Shown here: positions 12,623-25,611 of the stretch, piece after piece
Layout: the number at the start of each line of letters is the position of its first letter
Position numbering within the stretch: position 1 is the first letter of the stretch
Origin: Callaeas wilsoni
Taxonomy: Eukaryota > Chordata > Aves > Passeriformes > Callaeidae
Reading direction: 5' to 3'
Assembly: GCA_013398955.1 (NCBI GenBank)
Contig: VWPU01014912.1
Coordinates: 1-64,000 of the forward strand
Length of the DNA: 64,000 nucleotides
Position numbers and translations under genes: made by a program
Notes under the pieces: model-generated
Databases searched by the model: none
What the model was told of the DNA's origin: nothing
The model's input: only the letters and a program-made list of their open reading frames with translations

Positions 12623-15600
12623 CTGCCAAAACACAGGAACAAAATTCTTGAATTAGTCTTAGATCCTGGAAGTAATCTAATCATACCGGTATCTCTGACA
12701 CTGATCTTGAGAAACAGTTTATTAGTGTCCTGAAGTCTTCAGAGTACTTTATCTAGCCAATCCATATGATTATGGGAGGAAAACTGGCAGGATTATTTCT
12801 GGCTTCAGTAACTGTTTTGTTTGAAAACATGCGTATGGGAAAAGCAACCTGGAGAAAAATGGCCTTCTGTTTAAATTGTAACATCAGAGAGTATGTAATT
12901 ACATTCCAAAGATAAGAATAAATCATCTGACATTATATCCTAAATGAATATAATTTAGGGAATGGAGAAGTCATCATTAAATTAGTAAAGAGAAGTGTAG
13001 CGAGAGTGAGACAGACGTGCCACAGAGTGGAATGGTGGTGTGGAGAACAGCAGCATGAACGATGCCTAAATGGGGAAAGGAAAATGTTTCTCTATTAAAT
13101 TAATTCTTGACAGTGGTAACAGTATTTGAAATATGTTGAATAGTCAATAAAAAGCTAAAGAAAAAAAAGGACTGAGATAAACAAAGGTGATCATACCCTG
13201 CACTTGAGCAGTATTTATTAAGAAGCATGAGAAGTTTTTATTTGGTTTTAATATAATCTGTAAAGTGTGCTATTATTATCCATTTTCTTTCAAAAGACAA
13301 ATGGAAGCATCTGTTTCTAAAACTACCGGGCTGGAGAGCCTGGATATTCAAATGGAATCAGTACATGCTGTAATGTCCAAGGGAGTCAGCAGGGAGCTTG
13401 GCACCCCTAAAAAATATATCTGAGGAATTCCAGTTTAGAAATTCATACAGTCACCACTCTCAAAGCAGGTGCCTGCTTCAAAAATCTGGACGCAAAGGAA
13501 GACCAGGGAATAAGGGGCAGCATGAAAAATCAAACGCCAGAACGTTCCCTTTTCAGCCTGTGCTATAACCAGTGGCCACAGCTTTGGCTGCAGGGCACAG
13601 GGATAATAAAGAAGGCAACTGCTTAGCAAACAGCCTTTATTAAGGACACTTCTAGTGGAAAGTATGCAGCAGTGTCACCTGAAATATTCTGGCTTTAGTA
13701 AGGAGAGCAACATGTCACCAACAAGGACTAATTATTAATTCTGGAAATTCAAATACATTTTTCTCTTATCTCTGTGCCATTACTGCACACACTACTCTGT
13801 GTTTCACAAAGCAAACAATTCTAACAAAATGAGAAGGAAACTTCTAGCTGCATACATTCTTTTGTAGGAAAATTGCATTATGAATTTTTTTCTTCCAGTA
13901 CCTACATTTGAGGAAGGGGAAAAAAAAAACTTTTCCCATCTATCATGAATTCACATCAAATAGTCTCAGAATTTACTTGCCACGTTGTAAAGGCAACTGG
14001 TAGAACATTGCATTTTATTGTTTCAAATTACATTTCCTTTAATACTACATAATGTTAAAGACAGTATTGCCTCAAATTTCTCCATACACCATCCCAACAC
14101 AAACTCTCCAGGAGAAATAGATGTAAATTGTTAGCTGTCTATGAAAATCAATATAGAAATTATATGCATATTAACTATTAAGGATGGAGAATTTTTCCTT
14201 GCAGAACTTTTTGGTCCCAGTAACACTAAACCCTGATTTAAAGTCAGCAACTGCTTAAGGACACTGCTGGAGCAGGACTTGATGGCATGAGCTATCTTGA
14301 GGCAGAAGTTTTATGAATACCAGCACAAAAGGTGTATATGCAAAGGCTGCATGTTCACACAAAAAAAGCTACTCTTAATTTGATAAGATCTCCATTTATC
14401 TTTGCTCATCACTCTCAAATAAATACAGTAGGGAAATCTGCTGACTTTTTATCCTTTTTCAGTCCACGTACGTATTAAAGGAGATAATCAGAAGCAGCTT
14501 AGGTAAATGGGCATTCTTTCTGAGTCCTTCTGTGCTAATAGAGTACAACTGCATAATGAAAATCAACCAGCTAGATTCTGAAGGGAATTACTTTATCAAC
14601 TGGATTGATAGTATTTATTTGGCATACTAAGATTTTCTTTTCACACTGTCAGGATTATAGGAAACAGTTCCAATGTCTTCATGCAAAGTTTCTTACTGCA
14701 GTATTGTAAGATGAAAAGATTGAGGATTCTATTAAAGAAGAGCTAAAGACATCACATGTTTTGGTTCAAATGAAGGATATATTTTTTCTGATTACTACTG
14801 ACATGTTTTATAGATTCTTAGATATTCAGATGATAATCTTAAGTATTTGATATGCCCCATGACTGTTCATTAATAAAGATTGTACATTAGAGTGAATCAG
14901 GGAAGGTGAGAATTTAATATGACAGTCGTTGCTCTGCAAGATAGAACCTGGAGAAAATGAGAAGAGGATGTATTCTGTAGAGAGAGCAGCACTTGCTCAT
15001 GCAAACGAAAATGCTTCTGTGATTGCAAAAGACAGTCTCACAGAAATATTTTTTTACACATAATTATAAAGTGTATTTCTCTTCTTGGTGGACAGTTCTA
15101 TGTCTGAGAAGCAGGTATCCCAAGAGCTATCATGTTGCCAGCGGTTGAAGCTTGTCCTGATACAGAAGTCCAAGGAGAAGCTCTCTTCACCAGCCTGAAT
15201 TCAGTCCCTGAAATCCCTCTCTGTTTCATCAGCTGTAGCCTACAGTAAGATTAGGCCCTGTGGACTGGATACTTCATAAAGAAAGTACAATAAAAAAGCC
15301 ATTTCAGCTTCTAATCAGAAATTGGCTTTTAATCAGAATGCCTGACTCCTTAAAATTAACTTCAGGTCTGAATTCTTAATTGGGCTGTCAATTACTTTGC
15401 TCTTTCTGCACATTACCTTGAACTATTTAGTTGCCGTAGCAACTGTTCCTAATTTCTTTGGATATCAAAATGAACTATTTCATTTCAGACCTTGCTGAAT
15501 CTCTCTGTATTTCTCACAGGACAGTTCCCTGACCCATCAAAACACTTAAGAACACACATAGCTCTGACTTCAACCACAGTCAGTTACATGCTTAAATGTA

Positions 15601-17428
15601 AGCATGTGGCTAAGTGCTTTGGTAAACAGGGTTGGGCTTGAACAGAGGTAAATGCTGTTCTGGAGTAAAGCCACAGATGAGAAGGAATGACTGTTACTGA
15701 GAGTTGGCAAGACACTGGTAATGATTCATTCAGATCAGCTCTGAGGATGTTCCTAACACATTCCAGCCTATTTCATTCTGATCCGGAAGACATTCAAATA
15801 TATTTCAATTCTTTTTAAAATAAATTGCAATCACATACATTCTGGTTTAGAACAGAAGCCCTGCAGCATTGCTATCCAGAATTAGTTACACAGTCACCTG
15901 ACGGGGAGAGAGCTGCATTTGAAGGCCGGACAGTGTTACTCCTGCACCAAAGATGTGCTGATGTGTTTTTCAGTCACGACACAGTATTTTCCTTTACAGC
16001 CTACAGATCCCCTAAGATCTATACAGAGTACTAATTTGAGGGGTCTTCTCATGACATAACTAGGCTACTTCCCAGATTTTTCTTTTACCAGAGCAGCAAC
16101 CAAAATTTCTACTGATGTCACTGTAAACGTTGCTAAAATAAAATCAAGGGGAGGTCTTTCACTTGGATGGCAGTTTTGAATATATCAATTTATTTTCATT
16201 TTGACTTTTAAAAGGAAATGGACAGATCAAAGCTAGATGATTCAAAAATGAAACATATGGCAAGTTAGAGGGGGAAAAAAAAGGATCTGTTGTGAAGTAT
16301 TTTTGAGTACAACAGCAGGGCTGTCTGCAGCCTGCTGTACTGTCTAGTAAGGTTTGCTGAGAATAACCTGCTTAGCTGATTTTTCCTGGTAGCAACTTGA
16401 TGGCAGCCATCAGTTACCAGTAAATACACTGTTTTAAGGAACACACATAATTATGGCCTTTATTTGGACTGATAAAGACAGATAAACTCTTATAGAAAAA
16501 GACCCGTTACAATTAATTTAAATTAACATGTAAACACAGGCTATCAGCCAAAGCCTAGGGAACTCTGTGGAAACTTTTGAGTTCAGTGAGTTGAAAGAAC
16601 AGTAGCATACATCTTATCTGTCCACAAAACTTCTTCCACTACAATAACTATCAAAAATAGTCAATTAGTTTGATTTTACTGGAATCTCTTAGTTTTCTAT
16701 AGAGACGCTTGACACACAAACGAAAAAAGTTTTCTGAAGATTTGCATTTCTCATTTCTCCAGCTATGTCTGGGGAGGAAAAAGACTTTGCAGCGCTTACA
16801 GGTACTTTCAGCAGTGGTGCCTCCAAAAAATGCACACAACAATGTAAAGCTGATGGATAAGGTGCTGCTGAATTGAGGACCTGTGAGGTGCTTCTAATTT
16901 CTGTGAAGACTGTGATAGTTTGTGGAGACTAGGCCTTTTATCTGGCTACTTTTGCAAAGCTATGTCCAACTCTGGAGTGCCAAAACTTACAGTGTAATAG
17001 TTCTCACTCAGTATTTTGGTCATTTGAAACATTTGCTAAGTGGCAACAAACAGTCCAACTCAAACATTTTTGTAGTGCTGTAGAGGAAGCTTGATCCAGT
17101 GCTCCAGGAATCATTTAATTTTCAAGAGACAATGTTTTCCCATGAAAACAGCCACTCGAGGCAGGGTTTTCATGCTGGCCTTCCGTAGTCTGTGAGAATG
17201 CCTTGAATGTGTGGAGAGGGTTTCACAGTTTTATTGCATTAGTGGACATCAGAGGGGTATGAAACTTAGAAACATATGGAAACAGGACTGACGACTACTA
17301 GTTCTAGACATGAAAGACTGGAAAAGCACCTGCTGATGGCAGCACTGAGGGTAATGGAACATGAGATTGGACGGCTGGAGTTTAGAGGCAGACAGAGGAC
17401 TCACAACATGGACACACACCAACCATAC
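12623..17428 (-). other. TENM4: TENM4 intron D-E
   Basis: GT-AG intron of 4806 bp, phase 1. It is unique-looking AT-rich sequence without recognised transposons. Its main point of interest is the X-box-like site at 15430-15443, inside a block (about 15330-15490) that also holds several TAAT/ATTA and TAATCA motifs. Confidence 0.85.
15430..15443. promoter_or_regulatory. X-box-like site (RFX family)
   Basis: The 14-mer GTTGCCGTAGCAAC is an inverted repeat of GTTGC/GCAAC with a 4-nt centre and fits the RFX X-box consensus (GTNRCC, 0-3 nt spacer, RGYAAC) in both halves. It lies in intron D-E within a block containing TAATTGGG, GTCAATTAC and two TAATCAGAA copies. RFX factors drive ciliary and neuronal genes. 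Binding here is inferred from the motif only. Confidence 0.5.
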
Positions 17429-17599
17429 CTTCACTGGTTCCTTTGCCTTTCCTGTCAGGTAACTCTAACCCTGTGCCCCCCGAAGGATATAAGGAGACGT
17501 CCGTTGGCACTGGCCAACTGCTGGCTGTGTCTTCCGTGATCTCATACATCTGCCCTTCCATCGGCTGCAGGTGCCAGTTTAGGCCAAACAGGTGCATGG
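17429..17599 (-). CDS. TENM4: TENM4 exon D: membrane-proximal extracellular segment
   Basis: Coding exon of 171 nt, phase 1 at both ends, with acceptor CTCACCACAG|CCATG and donor GAAG|GTATGG. The split first codon gives Ala, followed by [16 protein letters not shown], which continues the membrane helix out of the cell. The remaining residues ([16 protein letters not shown], then [17 protein letters not shown]) are a hydrophilic, probably extended extracellular linker. This is the TENM4 sequence directly after the transmembrane helix as I know it. The preceding intron is the largest complete one here (22,062 bp) and falls at the outer edge of the membrane helix. Phase 1-1 symmetry also makes this exon skippable in frame, but skipping would remove the end of the helix. 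Confidence 0.96.
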
Positions 17600-20310
17600 C
17601 TGTGGTGAGCAATGAGAAAAGTCATCTTTTTCTGTTCCGGAGAGTTTCAGAACTACAGGGGTACTTTCTAAACCCTTGCTCCAGTGCCTTATTAGTGGTC
17701 ATTGCTTTAGGACAAGAATGGGATTAATGGAATTAGACAGCCCCTGCTGCTTCTACCATACCAGCTCCCTAGATCTTTCCACCCACTTAAACTCGATTTA
17801 GATCACCTGTACCAATCCACTCTGCTTCTTCCAGCAGGACCACTCCTGACTCATGGTTTGCATGACAGGATAACCAGGCACAGTGTTTCACAAAGCTCCA
17901 AAGGCTGGGGTGACAATGCGGTGAACACAGAAATACAAGGAGTTTTATTTCTTAACATACCAATAAATGCCAGGGAACTGCACTCCGGTTTGTTTTGCCA
18001 TATTCACAGTGTATTACATAGGTTCTTTTTTTTTTTACCCATCAATCATACATAGAATCCCTTATAGACATCTCTGACAGCTTTTCCTGGTTAAGACCAA
18101 GTGAAAACTGAGGCAATTTATGATCCCTCTTGCACACATGCCTTTGTGCTCTGCGTCAAAAATGCGAGCGACTATGTCTGAGCATTTCTTCATACAACTG
18201 AGCTTCTTCTGTTCAGATCAAAGACATATCCTTGAGAATTGAAAATGAACAGCACCATTTAGATTGGTGTGATATCAGGGCAAAGTTTTCTGTAGGTTTC
18301 TGGGCCATGCAAAGTCATCCAGTGCACACGTGAATCTATTTCAAGGCATTACATAAAGAGAAGTGAAGTTAAGGAACAAGACAGACTACTTAAAAAGCAA
18401 ACACATGTATGAGGAGTATGGAAATCATATGCTTATACAACTAATACTTGCCCCTTGCAAATATAAAGCAAAAGAATGTGGCTTGTGGCTTACCATATCA
18501 GTTCTTCCATCCCCAACATAAACATTTCATACTCAATCAGTATCCAGCTTAGCTTCAGGCTCTACACAGCTAAATGATCTGATATTTGCTACATTTGAAA
18601 TGACATTTCTTTTTTAAGGGAAAGTCTTGATATTTTACACTGTAATTTTTCCAGGAAACTATACAATGGCACTAACATCACAGCCATTTAGTATAAACAA
18701 AACCAGTAAAGAAACAGAGCATTTCCATGGTCTATAATTCTCTTTTTATTCACAAAGATATACCTGAGATCAGCAACCACAGCTAGGGACAAGTGGTTAG
18801 TTTATTTAAACCTGTGCATCAGAAACAATCTTTTCAAGAGGATTGAAAAGTAATCTAAGTAGCTCTCTGAAGAGAGTGTGTTTAGGCAATTTAGCAAAAT
18901 ATGTGATTTTTTCCACTTCAGTCTCAATTAGGTCACCTATCATTTACTAACATAAACAAGGTTGTCTTTACACAACTACAACATCACAAAACATTAGCAC
19001 AAAATTCTAAACTCTTTTTTTACCATGTAAATGGGGACTGTGTTTGTTAATAGTCTTATCCATTAAGAAAGAAAATACACTCCTTAAACTCCCACACAGC
19101 AAGGAAAGTCTCCTGAGGACCTGTTTAACACTCGTTTTTATACAGGTACATATACCAAAAAGGAATGTTACCAACACTACTGGTAATTTAACCAGGGTAC
19201 TTTAGGCAGAGGGACAAGTATTTTCATCTGAAAGGGGTATATTTATTCAGCAGAGAAACTGTGCAAGGGAAGAGAGGAAAATAGACCAAGAACAAGGGAT
19301 CTGCATCAAGCATTTGGCATTGCCATGCTTGCATAATATCTTTGTGTTTATACAGCCCTCATCATCAGAGTGCCTGGGCACTTCATAGCTATTAACCTCA
19401 TAAAACCTCATCAGGTAGGAATCTGATGTTTTCTACTACACAGAAAGGGAAGGGAGAACTACAGCAGATTAAAGGACTAACTCAATTCACTTGTTTGGGC
19501 ATTAAAATGCAATTGTTAATTCACTTAACTTACTCTATGCTTACAGTCACAAGCTCTCAGAGGCATTTCATGCAGCTCTCTGCCAGCAGTTTTGTTCTAA
19601 GCTCAGTATTGGATGCTGTCTTACAATTCCATCCAGGCTGGACGTCTCCAAGGACCAGAGTGTTACCCAGGTGCTGCAGAGCTTTTACAGAGCTCCAGGG
19701 CTTAGATGCTCTGAGCACGCAAGTTCCCATGTTTAACACAGGATATTTGAAGTTACATGGATGTTAGTAGTTCAAAGCAGAATGGAAAACGAACTCTTCG
19801 CTCCTGCAAACTCAGGCAACCCTAGACAGCAGTCAGGCCTAAGTTCTGCCCTAAGTGCTTAACCCCAGCTCCACATCTCAGATGTCTTCACGTTAGAATG
19901 ACCTGCATGAGCTTATACTGAGCATCCCTGGTTTAGGCAGGAACTGAGCCAGTGGTTTGCTTTCTTCATAACACTATTTGACTTGCTCTGTCCTTTGGAC
20001 ATCACAGCCTAAGTGCCATACAGATATCTAGGAACACATTGCAAGGCCATTGTTTCCCCAAAAGGCCATTGCTGCTTCTCCTCTCCTTAGAGGTAATTTG
20101 TTATTGTAGATCATTACTCACTGCAAGCAAATGAAGGTGAAATACTCAACATTGTTTTGGGTGCAGTGGGAAAATTATGAACATTTCTTCCAGGCATTAA
20201 AATTCATTTAAAATACCTGAGAGGAAATGTCTTAACAAGTGATCATCCTGCTTCAGTGTAACGACAGAACTGGCAGCCTGGAAGTGCTACAGCTTTTCTG
20301 CACATTATCC

Positions 20311-20330
20311 ATCTACTTGAGCAAGTAGAT
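20311..20330. repeat. 20-bp palindrome
   Basis: ATCTACTTG and CAAGTAGAT are perfect 9-bp inverted arms around a central AG, about 200 bp from the end of the CR1 copy that starts at 20531. Confidence 0.85.
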
Positions 20331-20530
20331 CAACCATTCCATGTCATCATTCAATTCTCAGTGTTTGAAACGTGTCTTACAATGTCACAAAATAGAAAAT
20401 ACGATAGAATTATCTGTAACATAGATACTGTGTTATCACACAAAGTTAAAAGACTTGTTAACTTTTGTCCTTTGCTAATAGATTTTGTCTAAAGCAAAAA
20501 GCTTCTTGTGTACATTGATCTCATCACATA

Positions 20531-20885
20531 GATCACAGAATCACAGAACGGTTCAGGTTGGAAGGGACCTTAAAGACCATGTACTTTCAACCCCACTGCC
20601 ATGGGCAGGAGCACCTTCCACTAGACCAGGTTGCTCAAAGCCTTATCCAATCTGGCCTTGAACACTTCCAGGGATGGGGCATCCACAGCTCCTCTGGGCA
20701 ACCTGTGCCAGTGCCTCATCAATCTGATAATAAAAAATTCATTATATCTAATCTAAATCTACTCTCTTTTCATTTAACACCATTATGCCTTGTCCTGTCA
20801 CTACAGACCTTACTAAAATGTCTCTTTACATCTTTCTTATAAGCCTCCTTTTTAAAGCATTGGAAGGCTATAAGAAGGTCTCCAA
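20531..20885 (-). mobile_element. CR1 LINE 3' fragment
   Basis: CR1 in minus orientation, the same as TENM4. It starts with the inverted tail (ATCACAGAATCACAGAA, then GGTTGGAAGGGACCTTAAAG) and the conserved stretches TGCCATGGGCAGG, CCAGGTTGCTCAAAGCC and CCAGGGATGGGGCATCCACA. It then fades through the CTTGTCCTGTCACTACA block. Non-coding 3' UTR only. Confidence 0.93.
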
Positions 20886-23689
20886 CGATAAGCCATGAGA
20901 ATGAGATCTATGCACACCATGCATACAAAAGTGCAGAATGCTGAAAAACAGAATTATTTGAATAGCATCTTGATTATCAAGTGGCTTAAAAAAATTCAGA
21001 AAACAAGAGTGTAAAAGCTCAGAGCTACTGCTCTATTCTGGATTTCTGATTTGATGTTTCTAAGCACAAAATAAAAGCCTATAAATATTCCCACTCATAT
21101 GGCAAACAGACATCATGCAATTTCTGCTGCAGGTAGGCAATAACCACAAAAGTCAACCTGAAACAAGAACAAAGAGTCTGATTTACTTTGGAAACACACT
21201 CTGATAGCAGGTATGTTATGAGGAAGTCACCTGATTAAGTGATTTCATTACTATATTCCAAATAGCAGAAGTGTCTGATTGGCAACCTGGTGGAAGATTC
21301 ATTTCTCCTCTTGCTCCTTCTCACTGCCACAGTGGTGCTGAAAAGTCAAGTAGTAACAGCAGTGGATGTTTTGGGTCTTTACATCTCAGTGGGATGTGTA
21401 AAGCTGTTGTTGCACACAGTTGTGTTTAAAGGTTTTAGGCATCAACCTTGTTCTGTGCTAAATTGATGCAAAGTTCTTTCTCACAGAAAAGAAAAACAAA
21501 CAACCAAGGACCAAATAATGGAAAAGCCCTGGGACCATCGATGAGAGGCATAATCATATATTTTGAAGTGTTAATGTTACTAAAAGCAAAGTAAAGCTGT
21601 AAAAATAGTTTGAGATTCCTGATGTTTTTAGTGTCTAGGTCAATGGAACCCACTGTGGACATCTTCTCTGGCTTTTTTTTCGCCCCCTGCTCAGCTAGAT
21701 ATGTCACTGACAGAGAGCAAATGCCCTCCTAAAAGCCACCGTGTCCTTCTCCCTCTCCCTCTCCCACATGATGCTCAATAGATTTTCAGATATTGAAGGC
21801 TCCCCATGTATTAAAAGAGCACTCTGCAATTAAAAATCATTAAAGTGTACACTTTCGCAAAATATCATGTAGCTTTCACTGCCTAGGAAGCTCCATGACA
21901 GGCTCTTTGCAGAAGCTTTGGTTATATTCCCCATGGAGAATAGAACTCTTTTGTCTGCCTTCTCCCGGAATGAAAACAATACTTAGGGGAAACCTGCATG
22001 CTCTCTGGACTGTTTCACCACCACCAACTTAGATGATATAAAGGCATCTGAGGCCTCTGGCCCAATATGCTCATGTTTTGACTTTAAAGCTTTCACTTGC
22101 ACACCCTTTCCCCTGTAGCTAAGTGCTAGCCTAAAGTGCCCCGAAACTTGCTGAATGGGTAACAGAATTTTCTGTGGCAGAGTAAATCACCTCATCCTCA
22201 GTCCCAAGTCACCTGTGCCTGCCTTCTTGGTGGAAAAAACCAGACATCTAACTCCAGTCCCTTCAGGGTTTGATTACTTTGCTGAGTTCAGCACTTCAAC
22301 CATGCCTATGTGATATGGCTGTTCTTTTGCAGGACTCAGATTCACTTCAGTGAAGAAAATTTGCAAACAGTTTAGCATCAGCGGAGTTATTTAATCATGC
22401 AAATAAATCAAAGTTCATATTGGTGGAATCAAGTATGCAGGATCATGATTCTTTTGATTTTAACATATTATCTCTTCCTATATTGCAGTATTCCTACTCC
22501 ACAGCTACTTGTGGATGCCATAATCAGCATCAGCAGATGCTGTTAAGCCAGATAAAGAGGAGCATTCTTTCCAAGTTTCTTTTGAAGAGACTTAGGCTTT
22601 TGAGTATCTTTGTATTATTGTCACTTGCTTATGAGACAGGAAAACACTAATGTCAAAACAACTTACTCAGCAGAGCAGAGAACAAAAGAAGTGGTACAGC
22701 ATTTAGAATGAAAAAGGACAAAGATAATAATTCACGTGGTCAACAAAATGGACATCTCTTAGGACAGGCTGATGGAGAGAAGGAGTTAGCAGGGAGAGGC
22801 AGATGACTGTGATAGATCACAGGGAGGAGAAAAGACAAGACATGCTCACTGAAGCATATGAGACCCCCAGAAACCACACCAGTCAGCAAAAAATTGAAAA
22901 ACAAACTGCTGGCCCTTTATTAGCCTGTTGCTTTGCCCAAAGCAGCAAACTAAGTGTAATAAATAACCAAACCAATCAATTATGATGTTTGGAATTAAGG
23001 CTGCAGCTGAATCCACCAGCTGCTTCCATAGTGTTTGTTAAAAGCATTCTCACAGCAGCTCACAGGCTCTGCTGCTTCCTTCTCCCCAGCCCTCTCAGGG
23101 CTAAGTCCTGCAGGTACCACAGCTGGCCTGGTGATTCCTCACTCAGGCAAAACTCCTACAGAAACTAAGGAATGAATAAAATAATAACTGTTTTCCAGCT
23201 AACAATTGCTCTTGCCCTGAACAATGAATAAAGAGTTTCTCAGAATCGAAGCTTAACAAAACACATTAATGATCCCTACCTGAGCCTGGACTTACAGCAC
23301 ATGCAGGGGGTAAAGGGCATGAAGGCAAGACAGAAGTCCTTTGGGATTATCATTTGAAAAACCTAGCCAGTTGCTTTGCACTAAGAATGCTCCGGGGTTT
23401 TGAATCCATATTTATGTAAGGATATATGTCCATATATGTCAGTATATTTGCTTAAATAACACAGGGGAGGGCACAAGCTTTGTAAAAGCAAAGCTTCTCC
23501 GCACAGCCACTCCACCCTCCCCAGCTCATCTGTACTGGCACTGGGCTCCATCTGGAGAAGTTTGGCTTCACTACTCCACTGGTTTCTGTAAGTACCTCAC
23601 TGCACTGCTGGCAGCTAAGCCAAAGCCAGCGCAAGCCAAAAGGCCGCTCCTGGGAGGGAGAAGGGTTTTCCAAAGGCTCCCAGTGCAGC

Positions 23690-23890
23690 ACGGGGAAAAG
23701 GAGAAAACAGAAAAGCACTGTGTGAGAAGGCACAAATGAGAAGGACTGATGCTACAATGGACAAGGATAAAAATGAGAAAGAGGAGGAAAGTGAGAAAAA
23801 TACAGAATGAGAGAAACCAAAAAAAAGAAGATTAGGATAGAACAAAGATAAGCTAAACAAAAAAGTAAAAGGGATTTGGAATAGGAAATA
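23690..23890. repeat. Purine-rich low-complexity stretch
   Basis: A- and G-rich on the plus strand (blocks such as GGGGAAAAGGAGAAAA and GAAAGAGGAGGAAAG), interrupted by short mixed sequence. In the TENM4 sense it is pyrimidine-rich. No gene is recognised; long minus-strand ORFs here are Phe/Ser/Leu-rich translations of this bias. Confidence 0.6.
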
Positions 23891-25576
23891 CAGCTGAAGC
23901 TCAGTCAGTGGGTGAGAAGACATTTTTACAGCTTGTTTCTTTGCTCTCCCTTCTTTGTGTGGAAACAAGGATAAGATATATGGTGGTTACATATTGCTCT
24001 TTAACCTTCATGTTTAGTCAGACTTATAATAACATGCTCTCTAAAATGACACCTGAGCTTTGCTTTTTTCGCCTAACTGAGAAAAAGCTGAATCCCACCA
24101 CTGAATTACTCAGGGTTAATTTTAACTCAAGTAAATGTATTGCTTTCACTCCTGTCTCTGGAAGAAATTTGACTGTAATTATCTGGATAACTGTCTCTAC
24201 ACTGAAATAATATGATTTCTGTACAAGTGGTAGAACTGACTGTTGCAGAATTAACCATATTTTTGTGACATTCGGTGTTATGAAAGGGAGCCTTTCAGCA
24301 TGAAATAATCACTGGTTTGTCAATCTTCGATAAATCAAAGAAGATTAAGAAGAATGAGAACAGTAAAGCAAACATTAAAAAAATAAATCAAACTGTTTTG
24401 CTCTTACAGTGCTGTTCCATTTTGGTGCTCACCAAGGCTTCTGCGTCCCAGCATGGCAGAACACACAAGAGTCAAGGGTTGAAGTGGTTCTATGGCCCTA
24501 CTGGTGTAGGAAGAGGGCAAAAAGCTGGATGCAGCATATCTATCTGATCTACTTGTTTGTATGGTCAAGTCCTGGACCAGACAGATCCAAGCTGTTGTTC
24601 ATCTAAGAGCATCGGGACACATTTGAGTGTTGTAGTGATTTAGTACCCAAAGAACAGGTTCACAGATCTGGAATTGAGACCTAGTGTCCTGACTGAAGAT
24701 CCCAGTGGTTTGTAATATCATGAATTCACATCATTTACGCGTGCATACCCAGGTCACTTGGCCAGGCTCCATGGGGCAAGGAGAGAGGGATTCCTGCAAG
24801 GCCACTTCTTGCATGGACTCTGGCAGTTACTTTGTGACCAAAAACTCTGTACAGCACTCTGTGTCATTCCTAGTGTCTGAAATTATTTCCTATGCATAAA
24901 TGCTTTCCATCTGTGGCTTAAAACTCTTACTCAGGAAATGGAAAACCTGACTTCATGAATCATCTTTTGCCCAAATGAATGTGAATTTGCACAGCAGGAC
25001 AGGACTGCAGTCATGTGGGAACAGAGAATCCTGCATACCAGGCTTTCCACAACCCAGATGGATTAGAGCTGCTGTGCAGTTAGAAATGTAAAATTAACAG
25101 GTCACAAAGGAATGGAGCCCAAAAGGCAGCTTGATTACATGTTGTTTAAGTGAAGACTTCAGCCTGTGGCTGGGAGGTCCCATGGCTCTGCTTCCTGCCT
25201 GTTGATTTATTTGACACAAGACAATAGTTAAGAAAAATAAAAAAGGCACCAGGAGGGACATTTAGGGTAATGCTCACTATTGTAAATTCCCCATTTGCCT
25301 CCTTTCCTAACTGCTCAATGATGCACCTCCAACGAGAAAAAAGGATTTTCAAGCCTCCCTCACAGGCTGGGGTTGAAGACACTTTGTTGGGCTGGGATGC
25401 AATTGCTTCATCTAAAAACTGGACAATCCACACCCATCCATCTCAGCGCTAAGGGAGGAAGGATTTTGCTGATAAGACAGAGAGATATTTGTGTTGTGTT
25501 TGTTTGTGGGACTTTTTCAGGACCTCGAATGTCCTAAAAATACTTTCACAGCCAGCTCAGTACAGCTACATGCTAT

Positions 25577-25611
25577 GGGATACATCTACTAATTCCTGGT
25601 AGATGTATCCC
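25577..25611. repeat. Perfect 13-bp inverted repeat
   Basis: GGGATACATCTAC (25577-25589) and GTAGATGTATCCC (25599-25611) are exact reverse complements around a 9-nt loop (TAATTCCTG). It is not at a CR1 boundary and no flanking duplication is evident. Confidence 0.9.

Noticed and set aside
23615..23968. 117-codon minus-strand ORF with membrane-like Phe/Leu/Ser runs
   Set aside because: It is produced by the purine-rich low-complexity stretch read on the opposite strand; it shows no splice signals and no family resemblance.
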